Assembly (NCBI GenBank): GCA_050699655.1
Contig: JBOHFJ010000204.1
Location: 1-9,011 of the forward strand
DNA length: 9,011 nucleotides
From: GCA-003244245 sp050699655
GTDB taxonomy: Bacteria; Actinomycetota; Actinomycetes; Mycobacteriales; Pseudonocardiaceae
Direction of reading: 5' to 3'
In this document: in pieces, positions 7,495 to 9,011 of the stretch
Layout: the number at the start of each line of letters is the position of its first letter
Position numbering within the stretch: the first letter of the stretch is position 1
Program-made: the position numbers and the translations under genes
Notes under the pieces: generated by a model
Told to the model about the DNA's origin: nothing
What the model saw: the letters and a program-made list of their open reading frames with translations, nothing else
Database searches by the model: none

Positions 7495-8462
7495 AGCGCC
7501 AGCTTGGCGGTGGAGGTGTGGTCGGCGACGGCCTTGGTGAGGGCGTCCACCTCGGCGAGCATCCACGACTGGTAGTCGTAGCCGGGTGTCGGCATCGTCT
7601 CGTACACGCCGACAACCGGGATATTCGCCTGCTTCGCGGTGGCGATGAAGCTTTCGGTGAGCGAGTCGGTCACCTGCTGGTTGTAGACGAGCACGGTGAC
7701 CCGGTGCCCGGTGAAGAAACTGTTCTCCAGTGAGACGTCCTGGGGGGTGGGGTCGACGCCGTTCATGATGTCGGCCTGGAACCGGAACGGGGTCAGGTTG
7801 TGGGTTCCCATCGCCTGCAGCAGGTAGTCGGCCACCGGCTCGGTGGTCGCCACCGGGGTCCCCGCGTACCTTGCTTTGAATGTTGCGATGGCCGTCAGCC
7901 ACGGGCGGAGCGAGGTGATGAACTGAGCGGCGTTGGCCGTGAAATAGCTGGCGTTGGCCGGCTGCAGTTTTGACAGGTCGGCGGCCAGGGTGTTCGCGAC
8001 CTTCGGCATGGTGGCTGGGTCGTACCACAGGTGCGGGTTGGGGGTGCCCTCCGGCACACCGAGTAGCCGCGCCACGGTGATGACCTGGCGGTTCGAGCTC
8101 GGCGACGCGGATTCGATCTTGGTCATGAAGTCGTCGTAGCCCACTCCGTTCTGGATCACCAGCTGGGCGGCCGCGACTTGCCTGGCCACGCTGGGGCTGA
8201 CCTCGTAGCTGTGCGGGTCGGTGTTCGGATCGCTCTCCACTGACGTGACGCTGACGTACCGGCCACCGATCTGGGCGGCCACGCTGCCGTACTCGTTCTC
8301 CGCCGCCACCACCCGGATGGCCGAGGTACGTGCCCCGCTCGCGGTGCCGGCGGGCGACGACGCCCCGCATGCCGAGGCGCTGAGGGCCACCAGGGCGATC
8401 GAGGTGAGGGCCACCAGCCAGCGGAAAGCGAGGATGCGGGCCGTGCTGAGGGGGGAAGTCAT
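7491..8462 (-). CDS. Zinc/manganese-binding lipoprotein of ABC importer
   Basis: Extracytoplasmic solute-binding protein of the ZnuA/TroA/PsaA cluster (cluster A-I), 323 aa. A signal peptide with Arg near the N-terminus and a hydrophobic core ends in LSASAC, so Cys32 is the likely lipidated residue anchoring the protein outside the membrane. Candidate metal ligands are H84 (TDPHSYE), H144 (NPHLWYD), E208 (VATTEPVADYL) and E288 (GVYETMP). The His/acid-rich loop seen in many ZnuA proteins is missing; that place is taken by an ESASPSSN segment. It is the first gene of the four-gene operon, with a weak ribosome-binding site (ACAGG, about 7 nt before the ATG). The family is certain; zinc or manganese is open, with zinc favoured by the putative Zur site upstream. 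Confidence 0.95.
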   Translation of the reverse strand: MTSPLSTARILAFRWLVALTSIALVALSASACGASSPAGTASGARTSAIRVVAAENEYGSVAAQIGGRYVSVTSVESDPNTDPHSYEVSPSVARQVAAAQLVIQNGVGYDDFMTKIESASPSSNRQVITVARLLGVPEGTPNPHLWYDPATMPKVANTLAADLSKLQPANASYFTANAAQFITSLRPWLTAIATFKARYAGTPVATTEPVADYLLQAMGTHNLTPFRFQADIMNGVDPTPQDVSLENSFFTGHRVTVLVYNQQVTDSLTESFIATAKQANIPVVGVYETMPTPGYDYQSWMLAEVDALTKAVADHTSTAKLAL

Positions 8463-8467
8463 GGCTG

Positions 8468-8511
8468 AACCTGTCTCTTTCGATCAACCTGTCGCGACGG
8501 TGCCGCAGGTT
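8468..8511 (-). promoter_or_regulatory. Leader inverted repeat that may cover the SD of the binding-protein gene
   Basis: On the transcript strand AACCTG (8511-8506) can pair with either of two copies of CAGGTT, at 8491-8486 and 8473-8468. The second copy contains the presumed Shine-Dalgarno bases 7 nt before the ATG at 8462. The two copies are part of a 7-nt direct repeat (ACAGGTT) 18 nt apart. Competing pairings of this kind could modulate translation, but the stems are only 6 bp and no known riboswitch class was recognised. Confidence 0.3.
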
Positions 8512-8605
8512 CTGGCGCACCCTGCGCGAGCCGGCATACCCGCCCCCACGGCCAGCGACTCGGTGTGACGAAAACATGCACATCACCCGGTTGTCCAACT
8601 CTTAC

Positions 8606-8621
8606 GGGTGTAATGACACCC
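8606..8621. promoter_or_regulatory. Short perfect dyad in divergent intergenic region
   Basis: GGGTGT (8606-8611), AATG, ACACCC (8616-8621) form a perfect 6-4-6 inverted repeat, about 145 nt upstream of the binding-protein ATG. It could be an operator read by a dimeric regulator or a small hairpin in the 5' leader, since it lies downstream of the candidate promoter on the minus strand. No regulator is coded nearby to assign it to. Confidence 0.35.
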
Positions 8622-8640
8622 ATTTCGACTACAAAAAGAT

Positions 8641-8670
8641 ACTCTACCTGTAAATGAAAATCGTTAGCAA
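8641..8670 (-). promoter_or_regulatory. Candidate promoter of the metal-importer operon
   Basis: On the minus strand TTGCTA (8670-8665) and TAGAGT (8646-8641) are separated by 18 nt and resemble a housekeeping -35/-10 pair in an AT-rich patch unlike the surrounding DNA. Transcription would start near 8635 and give a leader of about 170 nt. The Zur-like site lies across the -35 and spacer, as expected for repression. Confidence 0.4.
8655..8669. promoter_or_regulatory. Putative Zur box
   Basis: TGAAAATCGTTAGCA matches the actinobacterial Zur consensus as I remember it, a 7-1-7 palindrome near TGAAAATnATTTTCA, at 11 of 14 fixed positions. The left half is perfect and the right half degenerate. 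It overlaps the -35 and spacer of the candidate minus-strand promoter, which suits zinc-dependent repression of the importer. It is 94 nt before the acetyltransferase start and could affect that gene too. Confidence 0.45.
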
Positions 8671-8703
8671 GGGTTGGAAGTGAACGTCGCGAGATGCGCC
8701 GAG

Positions 8704-8718
8704 GCCGTCACCGACGGC
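8704..8718. other. Small hairpin before the acetyltransferase gene
   Basis: GCCGTC (8704-8709), ACC, GACGGC (8713-8718) form a perfect 6-bp stem with a 3-nt loop, 44 nt upstream of the ATG at 8763. It has no T-run. At this GC content such a short stem may be chance. Confidence 0.25.
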
Positions 8719-8762
8719 TACGCTCTCGCGTTTCCGATCCACCGTTGACCGAGAATGTCGCC

Positions 8763-9011
8763 ATGCTCCGAGCCGCTCGCCGGGAGGACCTGCCGGCTGT
8801 TCGCGAGCTCGAGCGAGCCGCTGGTGCAGCGTTCCGAGACCTTGACATGGCTGCCGTCGCGGACGATGAACCTCCGTCCATCATCGAGCTGGCCGTCTTC
8901 CAGCAGGACGGTCGAGCCTGGGTTGTCACCGACGACGCGGATCAGCCCGTGGCTTACCTCCTCATCGCCGTGGTCGAGGGAAACGGCCATGTCGAGCAGA
9001 TTTCCGTACAC
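8763..9011 (+). CDS. GNAT-family acetyltransferase, N-terminal part
   Basis: The first 83 codons of a gene cut by the window end. The protein opens MLRAARREDLPAVRELERAAGAAFRDL, the usual first strand and helix of a GNAT N-acetyltransferase. It continues into strands AWVVTDD and PVAYLLIAVVEGNGHVEQISVH, which lead into motif A; the acetyl-CoA-binding loop itself lies beyond the window. The substrate cannot be predicted. The ATG at 8763 is chosen because the GNAT fold starts at once after it; in-frame TTG at 8745 and ATG at 8694 are alternatives that would add an Arg-rich leader with no family sequence. No good ribosome-binding site precedes 8763, so leaderless or weak translation is possible. 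It is divergent from the metal-importer operon. Confidence 0.8.
   Translation, partial: MLRAARREDLPAVRELERAAGAAFRDLDMAAVADDEPPSIIELAVFQQDGRAWVVTDDADQPVAYLLIAVVEGNGHVEQISVH

Noticed and set aside
7495..8598. Upstream extension of the ATPase frame behind the binding-protein gene
   Set aside because: Same strand as the binding-protein gene but in another frame; no ABC motif before the GTG at 7494, and the composition is shadow-like.
8708..9011. Minus-strand open frames opposite the acetyltransferase start
   Set aside because: The plus strand reads a clear GNAT N-terminus here, and the minus frames show no family motif.

Overview
The window is high-GC DNA with short intergenic gaps, GTG and TTG starts and translationally coupled genes. 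This points to an actinomycete, probably a filamentous one near Pseudonocardiales or Streptomyces; the genus cannot be settled from the sequence alone. No mobile element, CRISPR array, tRNA or rRNA was seen.

Layout: (1) Positions 1-539 are non-coding. They hold two strong hairpins, a 13-bp stem at 4-41 and a 21-bp perfect inverted repeat within a 66-nt structure at 175-240, followed by the leader of the first operon. (2) Positions 540-4970 (+) carry a complete four-gene ergothioneine cluster, egtA-egtB-egtC-egtD, with a 4-nt overlap, a 5-nt gap and a 4-nt overlap at the junctions. (3) Positions 4876-8462 (-) carry a four-gene operon for a zinc/manganese-type ABC importer, transcribed as lipoprotein binding protein, ATPase, permease 1 and permease 2, with a 4-nt overlap, a 4-nt gap and a 1-nt overlap. 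The last permease gene converges on egtD and overlaps its 3' end by 95 nt. (4) Positions 8463-8762 are an AT-richer divergent intergenic region with a Zur-box-like site inside a candidate promoter, a short dyad, and a leader structure that may involve the ribosome-binding site of the binding-protein gene. (5) From 8763 (+) the start of a GNAT acetyltransferase gene runs off the window.

The egt genes form one pathway. EgtA makes gamma-glutamylcysteine. EgtD trimethylates histidine to hercynine. EgtB, a non-heme iron enzyme, joins the two oxidatively into the sulfoxide conjugate. EgtC removes the glutamate. The final C-S lyase (EgtE) is not in the window and must come from elsewhere. The ABC operon would import a divalent metal, with zinc favoured by the putative Zur site; the sequence does not decide between zinc and manganese.

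I found no convincing new system. Everything coding belongs to known families. The items most worth a second look are the 66-nt hairpin upstream of egtA, the convergent coding overlap, the TTG start of egtC, and the control region of the metal importer.
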